Source: CBDDEC01 sp965226785
Lineage (GTDB): Bacteria; Chloroflexota; Dehalococcoidia; UBA2979
Length of the DNA: 64,000 bases
Direction: 5' to 3'
Assembly: GCA_965226785.1 (NCBI GenBank)
Contig: CBDDEC010000001.1
Location: 124,001-188,000 of the forward strand
Shown here: positions 19,971 through 28,649 of the stretch, piece after piece
Layout: every line of letters begins with the position of its first letter
Numbering within the stretch: the first letter of the stretch is position 1
Translations under genes and position numbers: made by a program
Notes under the pieces: generated by a model
What the model was told of the DNA's origin: nothing
Databases searched by the model: none
Seen by the model: only the letters and a program-made list of their open reading frames with translations

Positions 19971-22900
19971 CTACCCGTTGTACCGCAGCGCCTCGGCGAC
20001 CGGCACGTTCGAGGCGCTGCGCGCGGGGATGATCGTCATCACGGCGCTGGCGACGTAGGCGACGCCGATGATCAGCGCGAGGCGGACCCAGGGCAGCGAG
20101 AAGTCGATCTCCGCGCCGGGCACCCCAATCGTCTCCGGGTCGGTCAGCAGGTTGTATGACAACGCCGTGCCGAGGACGAGCCCCATCACGATGCCGGTGA
20201 TCGCGATGAACGAGCTCTCGAGGAAGAACGACAGCGCCACGAGCCGCTTCGTGTAGCCGATCGCCCGCAGCATGCCGATCTGCTGTCGCCGCTCCGCCAC
20301 GGTGCGAAAGGCGATCACGCCGAGCGCGGCGATGCCGACGACGAGGCCGAGTGACATGAAGCCCTCGAACAGCAGCTGGAACGCGGTGTTTTGCCGCGTC
20401 GCATCGTCGATCAGCTTGTTGATCGACTCGCCCTCGACGCCGCGCTCAAGGAGCGTCGACTCGATGTCGCGTGCGACGGCGAGCGCGGCGACGTCGCCGC
20501 CCTCGACGGTGTTGACGAAGAACGACTCGACGTCGCCACCGTCGAACACCTCGTCGAGGACGCGGTCGTTGACCAGGATCGTGATCAGCTCGGTGAGGAT
20601 GGCGGCAGACTCGGCGCCGGTGATGGCGATCACCTCGACGGTGATGGCCTCGCCCGTCTCGATGTCGCGCATCTCGACGGGGATCGGCTGCCACGGCTCG
20701 TCGATGAGCGTCTGCAGATCGCCGCGGAGCTCGAAGCTGTCGTCGTCGAAGGGGTCACCCTGCGAGCCCGAGAGGACCTCCTCCGACGCGATCGCGAGCG
20801 CCGCGCCGCTGCGCAGCGCTTCGTACACTGCCTCTTCGTTGGCATAGCCCTCGGCGATGGCGGGGAAGACGAGGTCGGTCGTGCGCAGGAACTCGTCGTC
20901 GGCGCCGGTGATGAAGAAGAATGCGGGTTCCGAGGTCGCGTCGCGGGCGTCGCGGACGCGGGCGGTCGAGAACGTCAGCTTGCCCACATCGGCGATCGTG
21001 GCCTCAGGGCTGTAGCCCGCGTCCTCAAGGGTCAGGCGAAGGTCGTCGATGCGGTTGTTGGCGTTGCCTCGGGCGCGCACCTCGTAGCCGATGGCGGCGT
21101 CGTCGCCGAGGAAGAGGTCGGTGAAGTTGCTGTTGAGCGTGGCCATCACGACGAGCGAGAAGACCACGAGGCCGAACATGGCGAGGGTCATCGCCGTCCG
21201 GAACTGGGCCGCCAGCGGGTAGGCCACGGCGGTGCGCACGGCGGGGGCGATGCCGCCCAGCACGCCGCTGAGGGCTCGCACGCCGCCGAGGAACAACGGG
21301 GCGTTGAAGATCACGAACATCGTGGCGGCGGTCGTGATGGCGATGCCGGAGACGAAGAACATCTCGATGTCGCCGTTGACGCGGTCGTGGCCGAGTCCGA
21401 TCTGCGACATCACGCCGTTGATCGGGTCGTTCCAGCCGATGGCCTCGTCGCTGAAGAGCGAGAATGGCAGCGGCAGCAGCCAGTACCAGACGAGCACGAC
21501 GCTGGCGATGCTGAAGGCGACCCGCGATGAGGCGCCGAAGTGGACGGCGAGCATGCCGAGCGCGAGTACCGCCAGCGTGGTGCCGCCGGTGTAGGCAAAG
21601 GCCTGTTCGCTGACCCAACCGCCCCAGTACAGCGCTCCCACGCCGATCAGCAACATGATGACGGCCCAGCCGCCGGAGCCGCGGTACAACGCCGACCACC
21701 GCTGCATCGAGATCGCCAGCACCACCAGGATCGCCACCGCCAGGATCGTTCCGAGGATGCCGAGCAGCGGGAGCTGGGAGGCAACCACCAGCAGAACCAA
21801 CGCGGCCAAACCTGCCCAGCGACGCGCCTCCGCCCAATTCTGCAGGCGGCCAAGCACCCTCGTCAGTCCAAACAGCGCCAGCGCCAGCAGCCCAGTCGAC
21901 AGCAGCAGGATCAGTGCCGAGATCGGCCCGGCGACGACGTCCGGGAGCGCGCCGCCGATCTGCCCGGTGAGGCCGGCGAAGAGACCGATGGCAACGACAG
22001 CCCAGATCGCCACGAGCGCTACCCAGGCGACGAGCCAGAACACGCCCAGCGTCGACCAGAGCAGGGCCAGCGGAGAACGGTCGGCCGTACGCAGGAGTTG
22101 CGGCTCTGGGATGTCTCGGATGGCCCGCACGATGTTCAGGTTGGCCGCCCGCCAGGACGAGAACGCCACCGTGATGAAGGTCAACGTCACGCCCAGCGTG
22201 TAGGCGATGACGAAGCCCTCCCAGTTGAAGTTGAAGACAATGTTGAGGCCGAAATCGTCGAAGATCGTCGACATGAACGCGATCAGCAGGTAGGCGACGC
22301 CGAGGCCGAGCAGCGCGCCGACGAAGGCTGAGCCGATGTTGTACGCCATGCCCTCGGCGATGAATGACTCCGTGAGGTGCAGGCGTCGCATGCCGACCGC
22401 GCGGGCCATACCCATCTCTGAGCGCCGCTCAGCCGCGAGCATGATGAACGTCAGGAAGATCAGCATCACCCCAGCCGCGATGGAGAACAGGCCGAAGACG
22501 AGGAAGAACGTGACGAAGATGGAGCCGATCAGCTCGCCGAAGCCGACGAGGTCGGCCTTGGTGAACGCCACCGAACCCGGTACCGCGGAGGTCGTCAGGT
22601 AGGAGTCGACCCGCTCCTCGAGGGCATCGATGACTTCGAGGTCGTTGCGGACCCCACCGGTGGTCGAGAGCACGATCAGGTCGAGGTCGCGCGGCTCGCC
22701 GGTGAGCTCACGCACCGCCTCGAGGTTCGCGACTACGCCGCCGGCCGTCTCGCCGCTGGCGGTCTGGAACGCCGTGACGGCGGTCAGGGCGTTATCGCGA
22801 ACGACGCCGATCACTCGGAGCTCGTGTGACTCGTTCTCGAAGAAGATGGTGAATGTGCCACCGACCTGCACATCGATCGCCGAGACGAGCTCCTCGGTGA

Positions 22901-23462
22901 CATAGACCTCGTCGCCTCGCAGCGGCGCCGCGCTGATCACGTCGCCGTCCGGTGTGATCAGCCCGTTGAACGCGTCGACCGACGCCGTATCGACGCCCAC
23001 GAGGATGGCAAGCGGCTCCGAGAGACGGGCCTCGCGGTTCACGGCCGGCACCGGGATCTGGACCACACCGGTGATGCCATCGACGTCCGTGTCGTCGAGG
23101 AACTGTCCTCGGATGGCGCTCAGATCGCCGTCACTCAGCGACTCGACGCCGACAGGTGCCGCCTCGTCGTCGAACGTCACGACCACGTCGGCCTCGCGGA
23201 ACGCCGAGTAGATCTCGTTCGTGACGGAGAAGCCGACGGTATCGCCGGTGGCGAAGGCGGCGCTGATGATCAGAGTGGAGAGCATCAGCCCGATCACGAT
23301 CAACGCGGTCTGGACCTTGCGTCGCACGACGTTGCGCAGACCGATGCGCACGAGCAGCGGATTGCGCCAGGCGATCGCCGCCAGCAGCACGAAGATCACC
23401 GCGACCAGCGCGAGCAGCGAGAGCATGATGCTCGTCAGCGAGATGCCGAAAATCGCGTCCAT
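19971..23462 (-). CDS. ABC transporter permease with two FtsX domains
   Basis: An 1163-residue membrane protein: N-terminal transmembrane segments, a large extracytoplasmic MacB-type domain (about 50-300), a first FtsX block (VFGLFSIAAGVMLIFLTFIM), several extra central helices, a second extracytoplasmic domain and a C-terminal FtsX block (GLVVGIAALGVIAFRTVAER, then QQIGMLRAIGYTKR). The duplicated FtsX arrangement is that of lipoprotein- or peptide-handling exporters and of multidrug mechanotransmission systems. Its start is 2 bp after the stop of the ATPase gene (23465), so they form one operon. No periplasmic adaptor is adjacent. Confidence 0.92.
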   Translation of the reverse strand: MDAIFGISLTSIMLSLLALVAVIFVLLAAIAWRNPLLVRIGLRNVVRRKVQTALIVIGLMLSTLIISAAFATGDTVGFSVTNEIYSAFREADVVVTFDDEAAPVGVESLSDGDLSAIRGQFLDDTDVDGITGVVQIPVPAVNREARLSEPLAILVGVDTASVDAFNGLITPDGDVISAAPLRGDEVYVTEELVSAIDVQVGGTFTIFFENESHELRVIGVVRDNALTAVTAFQTASGETAGGVVANLEAVRELTGEPRDLDLIVLSTTGGVRNDLEVIDALEERVDSYLTTSAVPGSVAFTKADLVGFGELIGSIFVTFFLVFGLFSIAAGVMLIFLTFIMLAAERRSEMGMARAVGMRRLHLTESFIAEGMAYNIGSAFVGALLGLGVAYLLIAFMSTIFDDFGLNIVFNFNWEGFVIAYTLGVTLTFITVAFSSWRAANLNIVRAIRDIPEPQLLRTADRSPLALLWSTLGVFWLVAWVALVAIWAVVAIGLFAGLTGQIGGALPDVVAGPISALILLLSTGLLALALFGLTRVLGRLQNWAEARRWAGLAALVLLVVASQLPLLGILGTILAVAILVVLAISMQRWSALYRGSGGWAVIMLLIGVGALYWGGWVSEQAFAYTGGTTLAVLALGMLAVHFGASSRVAFSIASVVLVWYWLLPLPFSLFSDEAIGWNDPINGVMSQIGLGHDRVNGDIEMFFVSGIAITTAATMFVIFNAPLFLGGVRALSGVLGGIAPAVRTAVAYPLAAQFRTAMTLAMFGLVVFSLVVMATLNSNFTDLFLGDDAAIGYEVRARGNANNRIDDLRLTLEDAGYSPEATIADVGKLTFSTARVRDARDATSEPAFFFITGADDEFLRTTDLVFPAIAEGYANEEAVYEALRSGAALAIASEEVLSGSQGDPFDDDSFELRGDLQTLIDEPWQPIPVEMRDIETGEAITVEVIAITGAESAAILTELITILVNDRVLDEVFDGGDVESFFVNTVEGGDVAALAVARDIESTLLERGVEGESINKLIDDATRQNTAFQLLFEGFMSLGLVVGIAALGVIAFRTVAERRQQIGMLRAIGYTKRLVALSFFLESSFIAITGIVMGLVLGTALSYNLLTDPETIGVPGAEIDFSLPWVRLALIIGVAYVASAVMTIIPARSASNVPVAEALRYNG

Positions 23463-23464
23463 CG

Positions 23465-24181
23465 TTAGACCGTTGCCCCGGCGACCGTCTCCTGACGCTC
23501 GATCAGCCCGTCGACCATGTGCACGATGCGATGACAGCGGTCGGCGACGCCTCGGTCGTGGGTCACGATCACGAACGTCTGTTGCTGCTCCCGGTTGAGA
23601 TCCTCGATCAGTTGCATGATGTTGTCGGCCGACTTCGAGTCGAGGTCGCCCGTCGGCTCGTCGGCCCAGACGATCGCCGGTTCATTGACGAGCGCCCGGG
23701 CGATCGTGACCCGCTGCCGCTGGCCGCCCGACAGCTCCGACGGGCGGTGCGACGACCACTCGGTCAGTTCGACGCGTTCGAGTGACGCCATCGCCCGCTC
23801 GCGCGCCTCGTCGGTGGGCACGCTGCCGACGAGGAGCGGCAGCTCCACATTCTCGATCGCCGAGAGCACTGGGAGCAGGTTGTAGAACTGGAAGACGAAG
23901 CCCATGCGCTTGGCGCGGTATGCCGTACGCGTGTCGTCGTCGAGCGCGTGCAGTTCGGCGCCCTCGATCAGCACACGGCCCGCGGTCAGATCGTCGAGGC
24001 CGGACAGGCAGTTGAGCAAGGTGGTCTTGCCGCAACCAGACGGCCCCATGATCGCGACCATCTCGCCGCGCTTGATGTCGAGGTCGATGCCTCGGAGCGC
24101 CTCTACTCTGACCGTTCCGGTGTCGTAGGTCTTGTGGACACCGGTCGCCTCGATGATCGACTCGGTCACGTCAGGTCCCAT
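23465..24181 (-). CDS. ABC transporter ATP-binding protein (LolD/MacB type)
   Basis: A 238-residue ATPase. Walker A is MGPSGCGKTTLLNCLSG (about 46), Q-loop FQFYNLLP, signature LSGGQRQRVTIARAL, Walker B IVWADEPTGDLDS, and the switch His in VIVTHD. The conserved LDSKS after Walker B is typical of the LolD/MacB subgroup that pairs with FtsX permeases, matching the adjacent gene. ATG 24181 gives a normal N terminus; the longer open frame to 24241 has no better ribosome site. It powers the 19971-23462 permease. Confidence 0.95.
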   Translation of the reverse strand: MGPDVTESIIEATGVHKTYDTGTVRVEALRGIDLDIKRGEMVAIMGPSGCGKTTLLNCLSGLDDLTAGRVLIEGAELHALDDDTRTAYRAKRMGFVFQFYNLLPVLSAIENVELPLLVGSVPTDEARERAMASLERVELTEWSSHRPSELSGGQRQRVTIARALVNEPAIVWADEPTGDLDSKSADNIMQLIEDLNREQQQTFVIVTHDRGVADRCHRIVHMVDGLIERQETVAGATV

Positions 24182-24280
24182 CTGGTCGCCCTGCCGATTG
24201 CGACCGCGATCCAGTCCATACCCGGGGCGAGTCAGGGTCAAACCACGGCTACAATGACGTCATTACGAGGGGAGTCACCC

Positions 24281-24445
24281 GTGGCCCTGGGCGTCATGCT
24301 CATCATCGTGGGCGCCATCTTCCTGCTCGATTCGCTCGATGTGATCGACGATGTGAGCTTCGGCGAACTCTGGCCGATCCTGCTGATCGGCTTCGGCGTC
24401 GTGATCGTATATGACCGACTGCGGCGCGCCTGGCGACGGCGATAG
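24281..24445 (+). CDS. Small LiaI/DUF5668-like membrane protein
   Basis: A 54-residue protein from GTG at 24281 with GAGGGGAG 6 nt upstream. Two hydrophobic helices (MALGVMLIIVGAIFLLDSLD and ELWPILLIGFGVVIVY) flank a short acidic loop and end in RRAWRRR. This is the usual shape of LiaI/DUF5668 membrane proteins next to LiaF. It lies 9 bp before a LiaF-like gene, probably one transcript, and is divergent from the ABC operon. Confidence 0.75.
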   Translation: MALGVMLIIVGAIFLLDSLDVIDDVSFGELWPILLIGFGVVIVYDRLRRAWRRR

Positions 24446-24454
24446 GCCGAGGCC

Positions 24455-25021
24455 ATGACGTCCCGTCTGCACGATGTCCTGACCCTGACGGTGGGCGGCT
24501 ATCTGCTGCTCCTCGGCGGCCTGTTCCTCTTGGACAGCACCGGCGCGGTCGAGATCAGCCGCGGAGAGCTGGTGTTGGGCGCGATCGGGCTCGCCCTGAT
24601 TGCCCTCGGGGTGCTCGCCATCCTCGCCGCGATCCGCGTGCGGCGCTTCTCGCGCCGCCTGCGGCGCGCGATCGGTCACGTCCGCGGCACGGGCGATTGG
24701 GAGATCGATGACGATGCGGTCATCCAGACTATCTTCGGCGACATCGCGCTAGACCTCGCCGACTACGAACTGTCGGCGGGCGATACGGATGTCACGCTGC
24801 TGTGCTGGGTTGGCCAGATCCAGGTGCGCGCACCGCGTGGGGTTGGCCTCGATGTGACCGCGCAGGCGATGGTCGGCACGATCGATGTGCTGGGCGTGCG
24901 ACAGGACGGGCTGATCCGCGACATCCAGGTGCGCAGCGAGGGGTTTGACGAAGCCTCGACGCGAGTCCACCTGCGGCTCTCGACGTTCGTGGGCGAGCTG
25001 GTGGTGGTGCAGGCGCGCTGA
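24455..25021 (+). CDS. LiaF-like envelope protein
   Basis: A 188-residue protein: two N-terminal transmembrane helices (about 8-30 and 40-62), a basic linker (RVRRFSRRLRRAIGH), then a C-terminal right-handed beta-repeat domain (VIQTIFGDIALDLADYELSA and later VGTIDVLGVRQ) as in LiaF/VraT cell-wall-stress proteins. In Firmicutes LiaF represses a two-component system; no LiaRS pair is visible here. Next to an FtsX exporter and a LiaI-like gene it suggests an envelope-stress module. Confidence 0.8.
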   Translation: MTSRLHDVLTLTVGGYLLLLGGLFLLDSTGAVEISRGELVLGAIGLALIALGVLAILAAIRVRRFSRRLRRAIGHVRGTGDWEIDDDAVIQTIFGDIALDLADYELSAGDTDVTLLCWVGQIQVRAPRGVGLDVTAQAMVGTIDVLGVRQDGLIRDIQVRSEGFDEASTRVHLRLSTFVGELVVVQAR

Positions 25022-25100
25022 CGGCGAACGCCCGCGTCGACTCGCACGATGAGCAGACGCTTCACATCGAGGCAGCACTCCGGCAACTGACGCGACGCAC

Positions 25101-25337
25101 GATGGCAACGTCCGCGAGCCGCCGCAGTTCGTGCAGCGCTTCCTCGATGAGCACGCGTTGACGATCCCGGTCGTCCTCGACGATGAGTCGATGGTGACCG
25201 AGAGCTATGGTGTGAGCGGCCTCCCTCAGACGTTCTTCATCGACACCGAGGGCATCATCCGAGAGATCCAGCGTGGGCCGATCTTCGGTCATTTGCTCTC
25301 GGACGGCATCGCGGCGGCCGACGCGCACCGCCGCTAG
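25101..25337 (+). pseudogene. C-terminal fragment of a TlpA/AhpC-like thioredoxin
   Basis: The frame reads DGNVREPPQFVQRFLDEH then LTIPVVLDDESMVTESYGV, SGLPQTFFIDTEGIIREIQRG, which matches the second half of TlpA-family thioredoxins (the cis-Pro loop GLPQTFFID). The half that should carry FWATWCxPC is missing: upstream in frame lie about 17 unrelated residues and a TGA at 25051. The part is too short for function, so I call it a relic. A GTG at 25131 could start a short peptide. It sits between liaF-like and the arsenic operon. Confidence 0.6.
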
Positions 25338-25362
25338 CGGGGATCGTTGGCGGTTACCCACT

Positions 25363-25406
25363 TGACCGATGCATCGGTACCTGAGATATTACCCCCCGAG
25401 GTATCG
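25363..25406 (+). promoter_or_regulatory. Promoter and palindromic operator of the padR-arsM operon
   Basis: TTGACC (25363-25368) and GATATT (25385-25390), 16 nt apart, resemble a sigma-70 promoter. They overlap a perfect palindrome CCGATGCATCGG (25366-25377) and an inverted repeat CGGTACCT-N16-AGGTATCG (25375-25406). Symmetry over the promoter fits autorepression by the PadR-family protein encoded 14 bp downstream. Inferred from sequence only. Confidence 0.5.
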
Positions 25407-25419
25407 AGGGGAGCCTGTC

Positions 25420-25791
25420 ATGGCGCAACTGCACGACCCGGAGTACTGGGATCTGTCGGTGCGGCGCTCGTTGTCGCGGCTGTTTCTGCTCGCCTCGTTG
25501 GCTGAGCGGCCGATGCACGGCTACGAGCTGGCGCAGGCGGTCACCGCTGCCAGCGGCGAGTGTTGCAGCCCGAGCGACGCGGCCATTTACCCGGCGATCC
25601 GCGAGCTGAGCGAGGGCGGCTACATCGTCTGCGAGACGGCGCAGCAGGGCCGCCGTCAGCGCAATGTCTGCACGCTCACCGACCACGGTCGCGAGGCGTT
25701 AGCGGCCGCCGCGGGGTCGTGGGGGAAGGTGCTCCCGCACCTGGAACACCTGATCGACGAGGTACAGGCACCCGAGGGGGCGAAGGCATGA
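25420..25791 (+). CDS. PadR-family transcriptional regulator (possible arsenic sensor)
   Basis: A 123-residue winged-helix PadR protein: LFLLASLAERPMHGYELAQAV (first helices), AIYPAIRELSEGGYIVCE (recognition helix and wing) and a C-terminal helix for dimerisation. The vicinal pair GECCSPSDAAIY just before the recognition helix is unusual for PadR and could bind As(III), by analogy with thiol-based ArsR sensors. Its stop overlaps the arsM start (ATGA), so translation is coupled. Start ATG 25420 follows CGAGGGGAG. Confidence 0.9.
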   Translation: MAQLHDPEYWDLSVRRSLSRLFLLASLAERPMHGYELAQAVTAASGECCSPSDAAIYPAIRELSEGGYIVCETAQQGRRQRNVCTLTDHGREALAAAAGSWGKVLPHLEHLIDEVQAPEGAKA

Positions 25792-26624
25792 CTACACAGG
25801 ACGACCGCACGATTCGCCAGGCGGTGGTGGACCGCTACGGCGAACGCGCTCGGCGCACGCTCGAATCCGCCGGCCTCGACGTCGCCGACGATGCCTGTTG
25901 CGCGCCCGCAAGCGCCGAGGCGACGACGACGGTCCAGCTCCTTGATGAGGTGCCGGCGGGCGCCGTGGCCTCGGCCGAGACTGCGAGTGACTCCGGCGAG
26001 TTCGGCACGGCGAACTACGCCGTCGAGGTGCTCGACGAGCTGCCCGCGACCGTCTCTGGCGCCTCGGCGGGCTGCGGCAACCCCGTCGCCATCGCCGAGC
26101 TGCGCGAGGGCGAGGCGGTCCTCGATCTCGGCTCGGGTGGGGGCATCGATTGCTTCCTCTCCGCGCAGCAGGTGGGCGCCAGCGGCGAGGTGTGAGGCCT
26201 GGACATGACGCCGGACATGGTGCAGCTCGCGCGGCACAACGCAGAGCAGGTCGGCGCGGAGAACGTCCGCTTCCGCCTCGGTGAGATCGAGGACATCCCG
26301 TTCGCGGCCGAGCACTTCGACGTCATCATCTCCAACTGCGTGATCAACCTGTCGACGGACAAGCCGCGCGTGTTCAGCGAGGCCTTCCGGGTGCTGAAGC
26401 CGGGCGGTCGTCTGCGGGTGTCCGACATGGTGTGGACGCGCGAGATGCCCGAGGCGACCCGCGAGGACATCGAGCAGTGGGCCGGCTGTGTGGCGGGCGC
26501 GCTCCCCCTCGAGGATTACCTCGACGCGATCCGCGACGTCGGGTTCGTCGATGTCGAGGCGGCATTCGAGGACACCGAACGGGGTCTGGTCAGCGCGGCG
26601 GTGACGGCGACCCGGCCGGCCTGA
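25788..26624 (+). CDS. arsM: Arsenite methyltransferase (ArsM), possible selenoprotein (TGA at 26193)
   Basis: Through TGA at 26193-26195 the frame gives 278 residues. ArsM features in order: N-terminal vicinal CC (DDACCAP), CGNP, SAM motif I VLDLGSGGGIDCFLSA, then GEV-TGA-GLDMTPDMVQLAR, NCVINLSTDKPRVFSEAFRV and QWAGCVAGALPLEDY. It should transfer methyl groups from SAM to As(III). The TGA is codon 136, just before the GLDM segment whose Asp binds the SAM ribose; homologues usually have a non-stop residue there. The frame is perfectly kept on both sides. The SECIS-like structure is weak (GTGC-N10-GCAC about 30 nt on). Selenocysteine is possible; a nonsense mutation is the alternative. The 3' end overlaps maf antisense by 109 bp. 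Confidence 0.7.
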
Positions 26625-27238
26625 CTGCTCTCAGGCGTGTAGGGGGCAGGCAGCGCAGCGCTCGATGGAGGGCTCGCCGTTCCGATCCCCGCGAGGCGCA
26701 GCAGCCGCCGCGCCGTCCACAGCGGCAGCCCGATCACACTGCACGTGCAGCCCTCGAGGTGGGAGACCGGCGCGAAGGTCGGGTCCTGGCTCGCGTACGA
26801 GCCCGCCTTGTCCGCCGCCTCGCCGCTGGCGACCCAGGCGCCGACCTCGGCGTCCGTATATTCACGCATCGTCACGTCCGAGACGACATGGTCGGCCGCC
26901 GTGATCGCCGGCGCGATCACGGCGACGCCGGTCACGACTTCGTGTGTGCGCCCGCGCAGCAGGGCCAGCATGCGCCGCGCGTCCGCGTCGTCCTCGGGCT
27001 TGCCGAGCAGCGCACCGTCGATCGTCACCACCGTGTCGAAGCCGAGTACCACAGCGTCGGGGTGGTCGGTGGCGACCGCCCGCGCCTTGCGCAGCGCGAG
27101 ACCCTCGGCCATGCGCCGGGGGTCCGGCTCGCTGGTCGTCTCGTCGACGTCCGCCGGGATCACCTCGAAGGCCACATCGAGCGCGACGAGGAGTTCGTGG
27201 CGTCGAGGTGAGGCGGAGGCGAGGATGAGACGTGGCAC
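26516..27238 (-). CDS. maf: Maf-like nucleotide pyrophosphatase with extended C terminus
   Basis: A Maf/Ham1-like protein hydrolysing non-canonical nucleoside triphosphates, linked to septum inhibition. Seen: PRLILASASPRRHELL at the N terminus, VLGFDTVVTIDGALLGKPEDD, and later the KAGSYASQDP loop and SVIGLPLWTARRLL. Start is GTG 27238 with GGAG upstream. A normal Maf of about 198 residues would end near 26640, but here the frame stays open to 26516. That adds about 40 residues encoded antisense to the end of arsM, so the original stop seems to have been lost. Confidence 0.85.
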   Translation of the reverse strand: MPRLILASASPRRHELLVALDVAFEVIPADVDETTSEPDPRRMAEGLALRKARAVATDHPDAVVLGFDTVVTIDGALLGKPEDDADARRMLALLRGRTHEVVTGVAVIAPAITAADHVVSDVTMREYTDAEVGAWVASGEAADKAGSYASQDPTFAPVSHLEGCTCSVIGLPLWTARRLLRLAGIGTASPPSSAALPAPYTPESSQAGRVAVTAALTRPRSVSSNAASTSTNPTSRIASR

Positions 27239-27252
27239 GGTCGCTCCGGGCG

Positions 27253-28560
27253 TCAGGCGCGCGCTGGGCGCTCGCGGTCGAGCGTCGTGATGCACTCGAT
27301 GTGCTGCGTATGCGGGAACATGTCGAGAGGCTGTACCTCGCCCACGGTGAATCCGCCATCCTCGAAGCGGCGCAGGTCGCGCGCGAGGGTGCCGGGATCG
27401 CAGGAGACATAGACCACGCGCCGCGCCACCGAATCGATGATCGCCTGCACGACCACCGCGTCGATGCCCGACCGCGGCGGGTCGATCACGACGACATCCG
27501 GCGAAGGCTCGAGGCCGGGCAGAGCATCCTCCACCTTCGCGACCACGCGCTGCACGTTCTCGAACTCGGCGAGGTTCACGTCGGCGTCGTTGCCGGCGGC
27601 CGCCGACTCCTCGATGGTGACGACCGTGTTGACCAGCGGTGCGAGCTGCGCCGCGATCGTGCCGACGCCGCCGTAGGCGTCGACGACGACGCGCGGCGAG
27701 ACGGCTTGGACGCGCTCGACCACCAGTTCGAGGAGCTGCTCGGCCAGCTGGTTGTTGACCTGGAAGAAGGCCGCACCGGAGATGCGATAGGTCTGCCCGA
27801 GCAGCGTCTCGTGGTAGGAGCGCTGGCCGCTCTGCGGTCGCCGGCCGCGCTGTGTGGGACGCCAGCGCAGCCGCGGCTGGATCATCGTTTCGCCGGTCTG
27901 GGAGCCGGTGCGGATGGCCAACTGGCGCGTTTGCATCGTCGAATCCTGCACGGCCGTCAGCACCTCGTTCGCCGCATCGCTGGCGATCAGGCACTCGTCG
28001 ATGCGCAGGAATCGGTGCGTCCCGCGCTGCATGAAGCCGATCTCGCCGTCGCGACGCACGGTGTATCGCATGTGGTTGCGGTAGCCCCAGGGCTCTTGCA
28101 TACCGAGCATCGGCGGCACGAGGTCCGCTGCCGCCTCTGCGGTGAAGCGGCCGATGCGCTCGAGCTGCTGGGTGACGATGTCGCGCTTGAGGCGCAGTTG
28201 CTCGGGGTAGTCGATGTGCTGGAGCTGGCAGCCGCCGCAGCGACCGAAGTACTGGCAGCGCGCCTCGACGCGCTGCGGCGAGGTCTCGAGGACCAACACG
28301 GCGATCGCTTCCATGAACCGCGGCTGGTCGTTCGTGATCTCGGCGATCACGCGCTCGCCCGGCAGGGCGTACTCGACGAAGACGACGCGACCGTCCTCGG
28401 CGTGCCCGACGGCGCGGCCTCCCGGTGCGAAGCCGTCGAGCGTGAGCTCGATCGGTTCGAGGGGCCGGTCGTGGCGTCGCCGGTCGCGCTTGTGGCGGCG
28501 CGTCGGGACGGGCTCCGGTGTGAGCGGCGTCGGTCGGATCGGTCGCGACTGCATGGTCAT
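27253..28560 (-). CDS. TrmA/RlmC/RlmD-type RNA uridine-5-methyltransferase
   Basis: A 435-residue SAM-dependent RNA methyltransferase. An N-terminal TRAM-like OB domain (IELTLDGFAPGGRAVGHAED) is followed by the [4Fe-4S] cysteines in CQYFGRCGGCQLQH, a central domain, motif I VVDAYGGVGTIAAQLAP, the catalytic motif VVIDPPRSGIDAVV, and VYVSCDPGTLARDL with the nucleophilic Cys. This set is shared by 23S rRNA m5U methyltransferases and TrmA, so I do not assign one. It lies 14 bp upstream of maf on the same strand. Confidence 0.93.
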   Translation of the reverse strand: MTMQSRPIRPTPLTPEPVPTRRHKRDRRRHDRPLEPIELTLDGFAPGGRAVGHAEDGRVVFVEYALPGERVIAEITNDQPRFMEAIAVLVLETSPQRVEARCQYFGRCGGCQLQHIDYPEQLRLKRDIVTQQLERIGRFTAEAAADLVPPMLGMQEPWGYRNHMRYTVRRDGEIGFMQRGTHRFLRIDECLIASDAANEVLTAVQDSTMQTRQLAIRTGSQTGETMIQPRLRWRPTQRGRRPQSGQRSYHETLLGQTYRISGAAFFQVNNQLAEQLLELVVERVQAVSPRVVVDAYGGVGTIAAQLAPLVNTVVTIEESAAAGNDADVNLAEFENVQRVVAKVEDALPGLEPSPDVVVIDPPRSGIDAVVVQAIIDSVARRVVYVSCDPGTLARDLRRFEDGGFTVGEVQPLDMFPHTQHIECITTLDRERPARA

Positions 28561-28649
28561 AGCTCGAACGATCGTACGTGGGCCGCGCCGCGGGTACCAT
28601 CGCGCGGCCCGAACGCCTGCGCTCCGCGCCGTACCTCGAGGGGATCGCC

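Noticed and set aside
25040..25100. TGA before the TlpA fragment as Sec in a CxxC motif
   Set aside because: The position is outside the redox motif and surrounding residues do not match the family.
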